Source: JAVJSD01 sp040219575 (GTDB lineage Bacteria > Planctomycetota > Planctomycetia > Pirellulales > Pirellulaceae). Taken from it: DNA of 64,000 bases. Of this stretch, positions 16,351-25,230 are shown piece by piece. The translations under genes were made by a program, and so were the position numbers. Location of the stretch: NCBI GenBank assembly GCA_040219575.1, contig JAVJSD010000044.1, positions 1-64,000 of the forward strand, in the 5' to 3' direction. How positions within the stretch are numbered: the stretch's first letter is position 1; every line of letters starts with the position of its first letter. The notes below the pieces were generated by a model. It worked only from the letters and a program-made list of their open reading frames with translations. It was not told the DNA's origin and ran no database searches.

Positions 16351-17955
16351 ATGGATATGGACAACGACATCGTCTTTGAACGGTCGCAGCGCAATCGGAG
16401 TCGGATGCGGACGTTCGTCGTTCTCGCCGGCGTCTTGATGCTGGCGATCGTGGCGATCCCCGCCTTCATTTACACGATGTGCCGTATCGAGGTTCCCACG
16501 CAGCACATCGCCATTCTGATCAAAAAGACGGGCAAGGACCTGCCCAACGATGCCGAAATCGCGCCTTCGGAAGACTACAAGGGCCTGCAACTCGAAGTGC
16601 TGCCGGAAGGACGGCACTTCCGTAATCCCTGGAACTGGGACTGGGAGGTCGTACCGCAGGTGACCATTCCCCAGGGCAAGCTCGGCGTTCGCGTGCGGCT
16701 GTATGGCGAAGAGCTTCCCTACGGGGATCTGATCGCCTGGCAGAAAACGCAAAAGGGCATTGTGCCCGAGGTGTTGCGGCCGGGCCGTTATCCGCTTAAC
16801 GCGTGGGTCTACGGCGAGCCTCGGCGCACGCTCGACAACTACGCCGAATACGTCGAACTGCACGACCCGATCACCATTCCCGCCGGCTTCAAGGGCGTGG
16901 TCACGAATCTCTCGGGACCGATGCCCGACGAGCCCGATGTGCTGCTGGTCGAGGAAGGCCGCCGCGGCGTGCAGCCGAAGCCTCTCGAGCCGGGAACGTA
17001 CTACGTGAATCCCTACGTCACGCGGGTGAACCTCGTCGATTGCCGCAGCCAGCGCTTCAACCTTTCCTCGGACGGCGAGATGGGCTTCCCTTCGAAAGAC
17101 GGCTTCTGGGTCACACTCGACGGCGTGATCGAGTTCCGCGTCATGCCCGACCAAGCTTCGCAAGTATTCGTCACGTACAACGACGCCGCCAACGACACCG
17201 GCCGCGACGCCCGGGTGGGCGAGGAAATCATCAACAAGGTGATCCTGCCCAACGCCCGCAGCTTTTGCCGCTTGCGGGGCAGCGACCACTCCGGCAAGGA
17301 GTTCATCTCCGGCGACACGCGGACGCAGTTCCAGATGGACTTCCAGGCGGAGCTCGAGCGGACCTGCGAGTCGCAGGGGATCGAGATCATTCAGGCGCTC
17401 ATCACCCGCATCAAGCCGCCGCAGCAGATCATCGAGCCGGTGCAGGCTCGGCAGATCGCCGTCGAGCAACAGGGCGAGTACACCCGCAAGATCGAGCAGC
17501 AGACGGCCGAAGTGACGCTGGCCGTCGAGCAGCAGATGATCGACCGCAAGAAGGCGCTGGTCGAGGCGGAGCGCGAAGTCGTGCGGATGACGACCGAGGC
17601 CCAGCGCAAGCAAGAGGTGGCGCTGATCGAAGCCAACCAGCGGCTCAAAGTCGCCGACTTCCAACTCCAGGCGGCCAAGGACCTGGCCCAGGCCGTGCTG
17701 GCTCGCGGTCAGGCCGACGCCAAGGTAATCCAGTTCGAAAACGAGGCCGAGGCGGCCGGTTGGAAGAAGGCGGTCGCCGCCTTCGGCGGCGACGGCGACG
17801 AGTACGCCCGCTGGGTGATGCTCCGCAAGATCGCCCCCGCCTTCCAACAGATGATGATCAACACGGCGGATAGCCCGCTGATGGATATTTTCAAGCAGTA
17901 CAACGAAAAAGAAACGGCCCCGCCGCCCAACGTGCCCGTCACGACGAGTGAGTAG
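16351..17955 (+). CDS. SPFH/band-7 domain membrane protein, copy 1
   Basis: This 534-residue protein has one N-terminal transmembrane helix (about 20-45, VVLAGVLMLAIVAIPAFIY). A band-7/SPFH (stomatin-prohibitin-flotillin-HflK/C) region follows to about residue 370, including VEFRV-type strands around LDGVIEFRVMPDQ. An Ala/Glu/Gln/Lys-rich coiled coil (about 370-480) precedes a short tail. SPFH proteins form membrane-associated rings that scaffold proteases or lipid domains. The paralogue starts 190 bases downstream on the same strand. The two share the segments GFPS(K/N)DGF and NxxGS with ILP. A CTGGAG ribosome site precedes the ATG. Confidence 0.88.
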   Translation: MDMDNDIVFERSQRNRSRMRTFVVLAGVLMLAIVAIPAFIYTMCRIEVPTQHIAILIKKTGKDLPNDAEIAPSEDYKGLQLEVLPEGRHFRNPWNWDWEVVPQVTIPQGKLGVRVRLYGEELPYGDLIAWQKTQKGIVPEVLRPGRYPLNAWVYGEPRRTLDNYAEYVELHDPITIPAGFKGVVTNLSGPMPDEPDVLLVEEGRRGVQPKPLEPGTYYVNPYVTRVNLVDCRSQRFNLSSDGEMGFPSKDGFWVTLDGVIEFRVMPDQASQVFVTYNDAANDTGRDARVGEEIINKVILPNARSFCRLRGSDHSGKEFISGDTRTQFQMDFQAELERTCESQGIEIIQALITRIKPPQQIIEPVQARQIAVEQQGEYTRKIEQQTAEVTLAVEQQMIDRKKALVEAEREVVRMTTEAQRKQEVALIEANQRLKVADFQLQAAKDLAQAVLARGQADAKVIQFENEAEAAGWKKAVAAFGGDGDEYARWVMLRKIAPAFQQMMINTADSPLMDIFKQYNEKETAPPPNVPVTTSE

Positions 17956-18087
17956 CGAGTAGACAGCTTGAGGGCTGGAACAACCGCAGGGCGTTCCAGC
18001 GGAGCGCCGTGGGATGGTGCAGGATTACCGCGCGTGTTCGTTCACGTCGCGCTCGGAAAACGCCGGAACAGCGCATGGCTTGTTCGG

Positions 18088-18120
18088 CCTACGTGCCGAT
18101 GCCGGCGGCATCGGCGATCA
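18088..18120. repeat. Palindrome GCCGATGCCGGCGGCATCGGC
   Basis: A perfect GC-rich palindrome centred on 18105 lies in the spacer between the two SPFH genes, about 30 bases before the second. Related GATGC/GCATC palindromes occur at 23302-23352 and 48998-49024, so this is a dispersed repeat rather than a private regulatory site. Confidence 0.7.
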
Positions 18121-18145
18121 AAAAATACCGTAACCAGGAGACTTG

Positions 18146-19759
18146 ATGATGCGACGCACTCGCCTCGGCGCGGTCCTGTTCGTTGTCGGCGCTGGCTGCG
18201 CGTTGTTGTTGCTGTGCGGCCTTGTGCACTGGACGGTCAACCGCGTCTACGTGCATGAAGGCCAAAGCCTCAGGTTGCGCTACAAGGGACCCTTGTTGTT
18301 CGGCAGCCGCGCGAGCGCCACGCCAGGCCAATACGCGCAGGAAGGTGAGATCGGCGTCCTGGAGCAACTCCGCGGACCGGGCCGCCATTTCTATTGCCCG
18401 ATTTGGTGGGAATGCGACCTCATCGACGACGTTGTCGTGAAGCCCGGGGAAGTCGCCGTTGTAACGAGCAAAATGGGCGATCCGCTTCCGGAAGGTCAAT
18501 TCCTTGTCGATGGAGACATCAGTGGACCGAATCGGGCCAAGCACAAGGGAATCCTCCGTAAGGTCTATGGCCCCGGCCGTTATCGCGTGAATGACTACGG
18601 TTTCGAATTCACGATCGTCCAATCGGGACAGGAGAACGTCGGTGACCAGGTGAAGCATTCCGGCTGGGTGCAGATACCGACCGGCTATGTGGGGGTGGTC
18701 ACCTACCTGGCCGACAATCCCGAGCAGGGCCGCGTAACGGGCATCCAGGGAGACGTGCTGCCGCCGGGACTGTATCCGGTCAACCCGCGCGAACAGCAGG
18801 TCGACATCGTCGAAATCGGGTTTCGCGAAACGAGCATCACCGTCAACAAGTTCACCGACGCCCAGGGCGCCGTCAAGCTCGACGAGAGCGGGGAACCGCA
18901 GGCCGTCGCGAACTCAGGCATCGGCTTCCCTTCGAACGACGGTTTCGACATCCAGCTCGATTTCACGGCCATCTGGGGTGTGATGCCCGAGGATGCGCCG
19001 GAAGTGGTGCGGACCTTCGGCAGCATCGAGGCGGCCGAGCAGAAAGTGATCCTGCCGCAGTCGGAAAGCATCTGCCGCAACAACGGTTCGAAGATGGGGG
19101 CCGTGGAACTGCTGGTCGGCGAATCGCGGCAGCAGTTCCAGCTCGACACGTCCGACGCCTTCCGCGACGTGTTGGCCGACAAGAACCTCACACTGCTGTA
19201 CGGCCTGGTGCGGCACATCTATATCCCGCAGGAGATTCGCGTGCCGATTCAGAACGGCTACATCGCCGACGAGCTGAAGCTGACGCGCGAGCAAGAGACC
19301 GAAACCGCCAAGACCGAGGCCGACCTCCGCGAAGCCGAGAAAAAGGTCGAACTGGAGGCGGAGAAGGTTCTCGTCGAGACCGAAAAACTGCGGGCCAACG
19401 TCATCGCCGAGGGCGAAAAACAGGCCCGGGAGATCGACGCCGAGACGGAGCAATTGGTGGCGGCCGTCGATCGGCAGATCGCCGAACTCGACGCCCAGAA
19501 GCGGGTCGTGATGGGCGAGGCGGAAGCCACGGCGGAGAAGCTGCAACAGGAGGCGATGGCGCAGAAGTTCCAGTTGGCGGTGGAGGCCTTCGGCAGCCCG
19601 CCCGCCTACAACAAGTGGCAGTTCGCCGAGGGCCTGCCCGACACGATCGACCTCCGCCTGTTCTACGCCGGCGAAGGCACGTTGTGGACCGACCTGAAGA
19701 ACATCGTCCCCACCATCCCGCTCCGCAACCAAGCCGCGCCGAAACCGGCCGCCAAGTAA
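18146..19759 (+). CDS. SPFH/band-7 domain membrane protein, copy 2
   Basis: This protein of about 537 residues is paralogous to the gene just upstream. It has an N-terminal hydrophobic helix (LGAVLFVVGAGCALLLLCGL), an SPFH core with GPGRYRVNDYGFEF, NPREQQVDIVEIGFRET, GFPSNDGFDIQLDFTAIW and VILPQSESICRNNGSKMGA, and a long coiled coil (about 375-500) rich in Glu, Lys and Ala. An AGGAG site precedes ATG codons at 18146 and 18149, either of which could be the start. The pair probably forms a hetero-oligomeric ring, as HflK/HflC and prohibitins do; that is inference. Confidence 0.88.
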   Translation: MMRRTRLGAVLFVVGAGCALLLLCGLVHWTVNRVYVHEGQSLRLRYKGPLLFGSRASATPGQYAQEGEIGVLEQLRGPGRHFYCPIWWECDLIDDVVVKPGEVAVVTSKMGDPLPEGQFLVDGDISGPNRAKHKGILRKVYGPGRYRVNDYGFEFTIVQSGQENVGDQVKHSGWVQIPTGYVGVVTYLADNPEQGRVTGIQGDVLPPGLYPVNPREQQVDIVEIGFRETSITVNKFTDAQGAVKLDESGEPQAVANSGIGFPSNDGFDIQLDFTAIWGVMPEDAPEVVRTFGSIEAAEQKVILPQSESICRNNGSKMGAVELLVGESRQQFQLDTSDAFRDVLADKNLTLLYGLVRHIYIPQEIRVPIQNGYIADELKLTREQETETAKTEADLREAEKKVELEAEKVLVETEKLRANVIAEGEKQAREIDAETEQLVAAVDRQIAELDAQKRVVMGEAEATAEKLQQEAMAQKFQLAVEAFGSPPAYNKWQFAEGLPDTIDLRLFYAGEGTLWTDLKNIVPTIPLRNQAAPKPAAK

Positions 19760-20081
19760 TAGAATGAAGGCAGTAGGAACATGAGGAAACAGTTTAGCGG
19801 AGGAAGACGGAAAGGGCGTGGTTGCGTGGTCAAACGGGAAACGCTGCGGTTGCGCGCTGCATCACCTCTCCGGTAGGAAGAGACCAACAGGTCGCGTTGA
19901 AGTCGCGCTCGACGTGCCTGGCAACCTCCACTTTCTTCGCTTCCTCATGTTCACAAATCCGACGATCTTGGGCGTCGATTCGGGTTCGGATTCCGGGCCG
20001 CGCTGATTGCGTTGTATTGCTGGCGGCGGTAAATTGCTGAGTAGTTTTGAAGTCCGATCGGAAAATACACAACAACACACG
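19760..20081. other. Intergenic stretch without recognised features
   Basis: I see no gene, RNA or clear terminator in this stretch between the second SPFH gene and the small frame before the tRNA. Local GC content is lower than in the flanking genes. Confidence 0.4.
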
Positions 20082-20243
20082 ATGACCATCGACGAGTTGC
20101 GAAACTACCTCTCGATCGGCTTCACCGTCGCCTTCTGGCTGTGGTTCGCGGCCTTCTCACTGGCCGCCGCCGACCTGGGCTGGAGCGCCCTGCGCCACAG
20201 TCGCGGCGATGCGGAGCAGGACCACGGCGCCTCGCGGGTGTAG
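20082..20243 (+). CDS. Possible 53-residue single-span membrane protein
   Basis: The frame starts MTIDELRNYLSIGFTVAFWL and contains one convincing hydrophobic helix (about 12-30), then a polar tail. Codon use is GC-rich at third positions, like real genes here. Its last 10 bases overlap the start of the tRNA-Gly gene, which argues for caution. No family is recognised. Confidence 0.35.
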   Translation: MTIDELRNYLSIGFTVAFWLWFAAFSLAAADLGWSALRHSRGDAEQDHGASRV

Positions 20244-20304
20244 CTCAATGGTAGAGCATCGGCTTCCCAAGCCGAGTACGAGGGTTCGATTCCCTTCACC
20301 CGCT
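20234..20304 (+). tRNA. tRNA-Gly (anticodon CCC)
   Basis: The cloverleaf folds completely. The acceptor arm is GCGGGTG / CACCCGC. The D arm is GCTC / GAGC with loop AATGGTA. The anticodon arm is TCGGC-TTCCCAA-GCCGA, which puts CCC at positions 34-36. The variable loop is short, and the T arm is GAGGG-TTCGATT-CCCTT. CCA is not encoded. It reads GGG codons. Confidence 0.96.
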
Positions 20305-20451
20305 CTTCTCTTTACGCCGGCCAATCGCTCGTCGGGCGGCTTTGAAATCTGCACTCCGGGCGCGCATACTCTCTATTTGTCGTGACGGCGCTTTGTGCTC
20401 CCTCGGCCGAGCCGCTCCCTCCCCGCGCTTTGCATCCTGGAGAACCGATTC

Positions 20452-21519
20452 ATGTCTGTTCGCGCTTTGTTCGCCCTGCCGGCGTCCGGCCTAGCATTGG
20501 CTGGCCTGATGTTTGCCGGCGGCACCTTGTCGCTGGCTGAAGACTCGCTAATCGAAAAAGACGCCCGGCTGAACGACGAGGGCCGCGTGGCCTTCACCGA
20601 GGGGCCGGCCTGGCATCCCGATGGGAACGTCTACTTCAGCGACATCGCCAACGACCGCATCATGCGCCGCGACGCCGACGGCGTGCTGCATATCTTCCGC
20701 ACTCCCTCAGGCCGCACCAACGGCAACCTGTTCGATCTCGAGGGTCGGCTCTGCTGCTGTGAAGGGGGTGGATTGGGAAGCAACCGCCGCGTGACGCGGA
20801 TCGAGCACAACGGCACAATCACCGTGCTGGCCGACAACTACCAGGGCAAGAAGTTCAACTCACCCAACGACCTGGCCATCGACGCGCGAGGACGGATTTA
20901 CTTCAGCGATCCGCGTTACGGCGATCGGGCGGGCATCGAGCAGTTTGACGAAGACGGCCGCGAGATCGAAGGCGTGTACCGCATCGACGCACCCGGCAAG
21001 GTCGCGCGGATCATCACGCACGAGGTCGACCGGCCCAACGGCGTCATCGTTTCGCCCGACGACAAGTACCTGTACGTGGCCGACAACGTGAACGACGGCC
21101 CGCGCGGCCAGGGCGGCAACCGCAAGCTGTGGCGATTCGACCTGAACGCCGACGGCTCGGTCGATCTGGGCAGCCGAAAGCAGATCTTCGACTGGGGAAC
21201 CGACCGCGGCCCGGACGGGATGGCGATCGACGTCGAAGGCCGCATCTACGCGGCCGCCGGGTTCAACTTCCCCAAGCCGCCGGTCGAAACCGCCAAGCAA
21301 CACAAGGCGGGCGTGTACGTCATTTCGCCGGAAGGGGAGCTCGTGCAGTTCATCCCCGTGCCGATCGACATGGCGACCAACTGCGCGTTCGGCGACGCGG
21401 ACCGCAAGACGCTGTACATCACTTCCGGCCACAAGCTCTGGAGCATCCGCACCACCACGCCCGGCTACCTCCGCTGGCCAAGTTCGACGGACGACGACGT
21501 CCGTCGCAGCCGGCGCTGA
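20452..21519 (+). CDS. Secreted SMP-30/gluconolactonase-like beta-propeller
   Basis: This 355-residue protein has a Sec signal peptide (ALFALPASGLALAGLMFAGG) cleaved near LSLAEDS. The mature part is a six-bladed SMP-30/gluconolactonase propeller. Motifs are FTEGPAWHPDGNVYFSDI, the metal-site blocks KFNSPNDLAIDARGRIYFSDP and NGVIVSPDDKYLYVADN, and GPDGMAIDVEGRIYAAA. Members hydrolyse sugar lactones. The last residues (SSTDDDVRRSRR) come from a GACGGAC/GTCCGTC repeat that overlaps the stop region, so the natural C-terminus has probably been remodelled. The ATG at 20452 gives the signal peptide and follows TGGAG. Confidence 0.88.
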   Translation: MSVRALFALPASGLALAGLMFAGGTLSLAEDSLIEKDARLNDEGRVAFTEGPAWHPDGNVYFSDIANDRIMRRDADGVLHIFRTPSGRTNGNLFDLEGRLCCCEGGGLGSNRRVTRIEHNGTITVLADNYQGKKFNSPNDLAIDARGRIYFSDPRYGDRAGIEQFDEDGREIEGVYRIDAPGKVARIITHEVDRPNGVIVSPDDKYLYVADNVNDGPRGQGGNRKLWRFDLNADGSVDLGSRKQIFDWGTDRGPDGMAIDVEGRIYAAAGFNFPKPPVETAKQHKAGVYVISPEGELVQFIPVPIDMATNCAFGDADRKTLYITSGHKLWSIRTTTPGYLRWPSSTDDDVRRSRR

Positions 21520-21581
21520 TTCGAAGGCTTGGATTCGAAGGCTTGGCAGGCACGTCCGTGTCGGAGAAACGGCAGGAAGTT

Positions 21582-21662
21582 GAACCGCTGATGAACGCTA
21601 ATCAAACGCTAATGGGGTAGATTCGAGTCCATTAGCGTCCCATCAGCGTTTATAAGCGGTTA
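21582..21662. repeat. AACGCTAATGG-family hairpin, about 34-nt arms
   Basis: The left arm (21582 on) reads AACCGCTGATGAACGCTAAT, and the right arm ends TTTATAAGCGGTTA. The arms pair over about 34 bases with a few mismatches and enclose a short AT-rich loop. A shorter relative is at 11630-11686. Confidence 0.75.
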
Positions 21663-21780
21663 GCCCGATTCTTCATCTCGCTCCGGCGATGCCGGGCGTT
21701 GGTTGCGGCGCGGCAAGTGTCGTGTCGGACGGCAAACGATCTTACAAAGAGAGAGACCCGATTTTCTCACGGAGTGATCC

Positions 21781-23295
21781 ATGCGTATTCTGATTGCCTT
21801 TTTGCTGTTTGGCCTCGTCGGACTGTTCGTGTCGCCGGTTCTTGCCGCCGAAAAGGCGAATGCCGAGCGGCCCAACATCGTGTGGCTGATCGTGGAGGAT
21901 ATGTCGGCCGACTTCGGCTGTTATGGCGAGACGGCGATCAAGACGCCGAATGTCGACGCCCTGGCCAAAGGGGGCGTGAAGTTCACCAACGCCGTGGTGA
22001 CGGCGCCGGTTTGCTCGGCCTGCCGCTCGGCGCTGATCACCGGCATGTATCAAACCAGCATCGGAGCGCATCACCACCGCAGCGGGCGCGGCGAGTTGAA
22101 GATCCAGTTGCCCGACAAGGTGCGGCTCGTGCCGGAATTGTTTCAAGAAGCCGGCTACCTGACGAACAATCTCACGTTTCAGGATTTCGTGCGACCCGAG
22201 AAGCAGCTCGAACTGAACGCCGCCGTCAAGACCGCCAAGACCGACTACAATTTCGAATGGAATGCCGACGCCTACGACGCCACGCACTGGGCGCGTCGCA
22301 AAGAAGGCCAGCCCTTCTTCGCCCAGGTGCAGTTGCGGGGCGGCAAGCTTCGCGGTCATGGCGACGGCGACGCCTGGCCGGCCAAGGCCAAGCAGACGCT
22401 CGGTTCCAACACGCCGACCGACGCCTTCACATTGCCGCCGTATTTGCCCGCCGATCCCGTGATTCTTCGCGACTGGGCGCAGTACCTCGACGCGGTGCGC
22501 TATACCGATTGGGAGGTCGGGCAGATCGTCGAGCGACTTCGTGAAGCGGGTGAGTTGGACGACACCTACATCTTCTTCATCACCGACCACGGCATCAGCC
22601 ACGTGCGCAACAAGCAGTTCTGTTACGAGGGCGGCGTGCATATCCCGTTGATCGTGCGGGGGCCGGGAATCGAAGCGGGCACGGTCCGTTACGACCCGGT
22701 GGAGCATATCGACCTGGCCGCCGCCTCGCTGGCGCTGGCCGGCGTCGAAGCACCGCAGTGGATGCAGGCTCGCGACATCCTGGCCGATGACTACTCGCCG
22801 CGTGGGTTCGTCTTCTCCGCGCGTGATCGTTGCGACGAAACGGTCGACCACATTCGCTCCGCGCGCACGCAGCGCTACAAGTACATTCGCAACTTCCTCC
22901 CCGATCGCCCATACCTTCAGCCGAACGTCTACAAGGACGGCAAGCCGATTCAACAGACGATGCGGCGACTGCATGCGGCCGGCGAGTTGAATGAAGCCCA
23001 GGCCCAAATCATGGCGAGCTCCCGGCCGCCGGAAGAGTTGTACGACCTGGAGCGGGATCCGCATGAATTGCACAATCTGGCGGACGATCCCGAATACGCC
23101 GATATGCTTTTGGGCATGCGCAAGGCGCTCGACCGGTGGATCAAGCAGACCGGCGACCGCGGCCAACAGCCCGAGTCTCAGGCGATGTACGACAGCGACA
23201 TGGCCGCCTACCTGAAAGGCCGCCAGGACGAGCGGGCCGCACAAACCCGTCGCAACATCGCCCTGATGAAGAAATTGGCCGCCGAGGGCAAGTAA
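21781..23295 (+). CDS. Secreted sulfatase (formylglycine type)
   Basis: This 504-residue type I sulfatase has a Sec signal peptide (LIAFLLFGLVGLFVSPVLA). The maturation motif C-S-A-C-R (Cys78, C-x-A-x-R form) should become formylglycine. Metal ligands are suggested by VEDMSADFG near residue 39 and FFITDHGISHVRNKQ. Its NIVWLIVEDMSADFGCYG start resembles the heparan-N-sulfatase-like group. Planctomycetes use many such enzymes on sulfated polysaccharides; the substrate is unknown. A formylglycine-generating enzyme gene is not in the window. Confidence 0.93.
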   Translation: MRILIAFLLFGLVGLFVSPVLAAEKANAERPNIVWLIVEDMSADFGCYGETAIKTPNVDALAKGGVKFTNAVVTAPVCSACRSALITGMYQTSIGAHHHRSGRGELKIQLPDKVRLVPELFQEAGYLTNNLTFQDFVRPEKQLELNAAVKTAKTDYNFEWNADAYDATHWARRKEGQPFFAQVQLRGGKLRGHGDGDAWPAKAKQTLGSNTPTDAFTLPPYLPADPVILRDWAQYLDAVRYTDWEVGQIVERLREAGELDDTYIFFITDHGISHVRNKQFCYEGGVHIPLIVRGPGIEAGTVRYDPVEHIDLAAASLALAGVEAPQWMQARDILADDYSPRGFVFSARDRCDETVDHIRSARTQRYKYIRNFLPDRPYLQPNVYKDGKPIQQTMRRLHAAGELNEAQAQIMASSRPPEELYDLERDPHELHNLADDPEYADMLLGMRKALDRWIKQTGDRGQQPESQAMYDSDMAAYLKGRQDERAAQTRRNIALMKKLAAEGK

Positions 23296-23299
23296 GCCT

Positions 23300-23352
23300 G
23301 CGTAGCCGATGCCGCCGGCATCGGCGGGCGACGCTGGCAGCGTCGCCTACGG
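23300..23352. repeat. GTAGCCGATGC palindrome pair
   Basis: Two GC-rich palindromes lie in tandem, GCCGATGCCGCCGGCATCGG and GCGACGCTGGCAGCGTCGC. They are bracketed by GTAG at the left and CTAC at the right. The gene upstream ends 5 bases earlier. Confidence 0.7.
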
Positions 23353-23365
23353 AAAAGTCATTCCC

Positions 23366-23470
23366 TTTCAACCATCAACAATCAGCACTCGCCAATCATC
23401 AATCATCAATCCTCGACCAGTCGTCCTTTGCGAAGGACGATTGATGAATTGCGATTGTTGATTGTTGAAG
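23366..23470. repeat. AATCATCA-family imperfect inverted repeat
   Basis: The left arm starts TTCAACCATCAACAATCAGC and the right arm ends GATTGTTGATTGTTGAAGTG. They enclose an inner hairpin GTCGTCCTTTGCGAAGGACG. It is the same family as the perfect repeat at 4643-4724, and here too it lies between convergent genes. Confidence 0.7.
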
Positions 23471-23494
23471 TGGGTGCGATTTGCGTCGTGGCGA

Positions 23495-25006
23495 TTACTC
23501 TTCGGAAACACAGTACAGGTACTTGCTCGAGCGAATGAAGAGCTCGCCGTTGGAGATGGCGGGAGTGGCGTTGAACTCGCCGTCGTCGGACGAGAAGCGA
23601 TTCGTGGCGAGTTGCTTGAACTGAGAACCCAGGGCGACGACGTGCATGTCGCCGCTGCGGGCCACGTAGTAGAGCTTGCCGTCGGCGATAACGGGCGAGG
23701 AGTAATCCTGTCCGCCGCGTCCCGCGAATCCGCCGCCGCCACCAAAACCGCCGCCGCCAAAGCCACCGCCTCCAAAACCGCCGCGCCCACCGCCAAAGCC
23801 GCCACGTCCGCTGAAGCCTCCACGTCCGCCCGGCCCTCCCGGTCCGCTGCCTCCGCCAAAGCCGCCGCGTCCGCGCGGTGGATCGTTGTCGTCGGCGCTA
23901 TCGGCGTCGTCCCTCGCGTCCGCCGTCGATTCGCCCGCGCTCGTCAGTCGCGACTGATAAATTCGGTCGCCGGTCTTGGCGTCGAGGCAGTTGACCACCT
24001 TGCTGCTGACGAAGTACAGCCTTCCGTCGTGATAGACGGGCGTTCCGATTCGGCCCCGATCGCGGCCGGTCCAAACCACATGCGATTCGGTGACGTCGTC
24101 CTTGCCGCCGGTTCGCACCGCGATCGAACCGCCCGACTGTCCGCCCACGGCGTAGATCACACCGTCGTGCGCCACGGCGCTGGCGCACATCGAACTCGAA
24201 TTGATCGACTCACAGTACCAACGCAGCTTGCCGTTTTCCGGATTGAACGCCCAGAGCTCGTACGGGACCGAAAACACAAGATCCGACTCGCCATCGGCCC
24301 TTTCGACGAGAATCGGCGTGCTCCAGGTGCCGGCGAAGCCTTCCGCCTCCGCTTTCCAAACCTCTTCGCCGGTGAATTTGTTCAGCGCGATCAGCGATTT
24401 GCTCTCCGCCGCGGCGGGCACGATCACCAGATCCTTGTACAGCACCGGACTCGACGACGTGCCCCAGCCCTTGTCGCCCGAGTCGACGCCGACGCTCTTC
24501 TTCCAGAGTTGGTTCCCATCCATGTCGAAGGCCAGCACGCCGGTTTTGCCGAAGAAGACGTACACCCGCTCACCATCCGAAACCGGCGTGTGCGAGGCGT
24601 AGCCGTTCTCGGCGAACATGCCGCGGAAGGCGTCTTCGGGAAGGTACGGCTCGACCGCCTTCGACCAGATCGCGCCGCCATCCTTGCGATCGACGCACAC
24701 CAGGTGCCGACGCAGGTCCTGCTGGTCGCCGGTGCGGTCTTCCACGCCGTAACCCGACCAGCAGGTGACGAAGACGCGGTCGCCCACGACGATCGGGCTG
24801 GAGAGGCCGGGACCGGGCAGACGAAGCTTCCACTTCAGATTCTCCGTTTCGCCCCAGGTGGTGGGGGTGGCGGCGTCGTCGGGCGCGACTCCCGAACCTT
24901 GCGGACCACGAAAGCGCGACCAGTCGGCGGCGCTGACGGGGCGAATCTGCGGCGCCAACCACGTGAGAGACGCGAACAAGACAATCAACAGCGGGTGCAT
25001 CCGCAT
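23495..25006 (-). CDS. Secreted PQQ-type beta-propeller with Gly-rich insert
   Basis: This 503-residue protein has a Sec signal peptide (PLLIVLFASLTWLAPQIRPVSA). Repeated PQQ/BamB-type blades follow: WSRFRGPQGSGVA, NLKWKLRLPG, VCVDRKDGGAIWSK, LAFDMDGNQLWKKS, LIALNKFTGEEVWK and VNCLDAKTGDRIYQS. Planctomycetes have many such PQQ-like repeat proteins, mostly of unknown role. An unusual insert at about residues 375-430 consists almost entirely of GGF/GRGG repeats; see the findings. The ATG at 25006 follows AGGAG and gives the signal peptide. Confidence 0.88.
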   Translation of the reverse strand: MRMHPLLIVLFASLTWLAPQIRPVSAADWSRFRGPQGSGVAPDDAATPTTWGETENLKWKLRLPGPGLSSPIVVGDRVFVTCWSGYGVEDRTGDQQDLRRHLVCVDRKDGGAIWSKAVEPYLPEDAFRGMFAENGYASHTPVSDGERVYVFFGKTGVLAFDMDGNQLWKKSVGVDSGDKGWGTSSSPVLYKDLVIVPAAAESKSLIALNKFTGEEVWKAEAEGFAGTWSTPILVERADGESDLVFSVPYELWAFNPENGKLRWYCESINSSSMCASAVAHDGVIYAVGGQSGGSIAVRTGGKDDVTESHVVWTGRDRGRIGTPVYHDGRLYFVSSKVVNCLDAKTGDRIYQSRLTSAGESTADARDDADSADDNDPPRGRGGFGGGSGPGGPGGRGGFSGRGGFGGGRGGFGGGGFGGGGFGGGGGFAGRGGQDYSSPVIADGKLYYVARSGDMHVVALGSQFKQLATNRFSSDDGEFNATPAISNGELFIRSSKYLYCVSEE

Positions 25007-25230
25007 TGGTCGAAGCTCCTGAGTTCTGTGCGTGACGAATTCACGTCGATCGACGGCGGCACGCGTTTCGAGGCCGCACCGGTCCCGTGCTCGGGGGAGA
25101 GGAGAGGGGGCCCCGAGCGCAGTTCTCCCGCTAAGTACAACCCCGCGGAAGCCCGAGGGTTGTGCCCAAATCAGGAACAATCGCCGTCGGGCGGCCTTCC
25201 AGGATGCCGGAACTGGCGAGATGCCCGCCG

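Noticed and set aside
23720..23885. A tandem repeat that could be taken for a CRISPR or satellite
   Set aside because: The repeat units are short, irregular and in frame; they encode the GGF insert of the propeller protein. No CRISPR-like repeat-spacer structure is present anywhere in the window.
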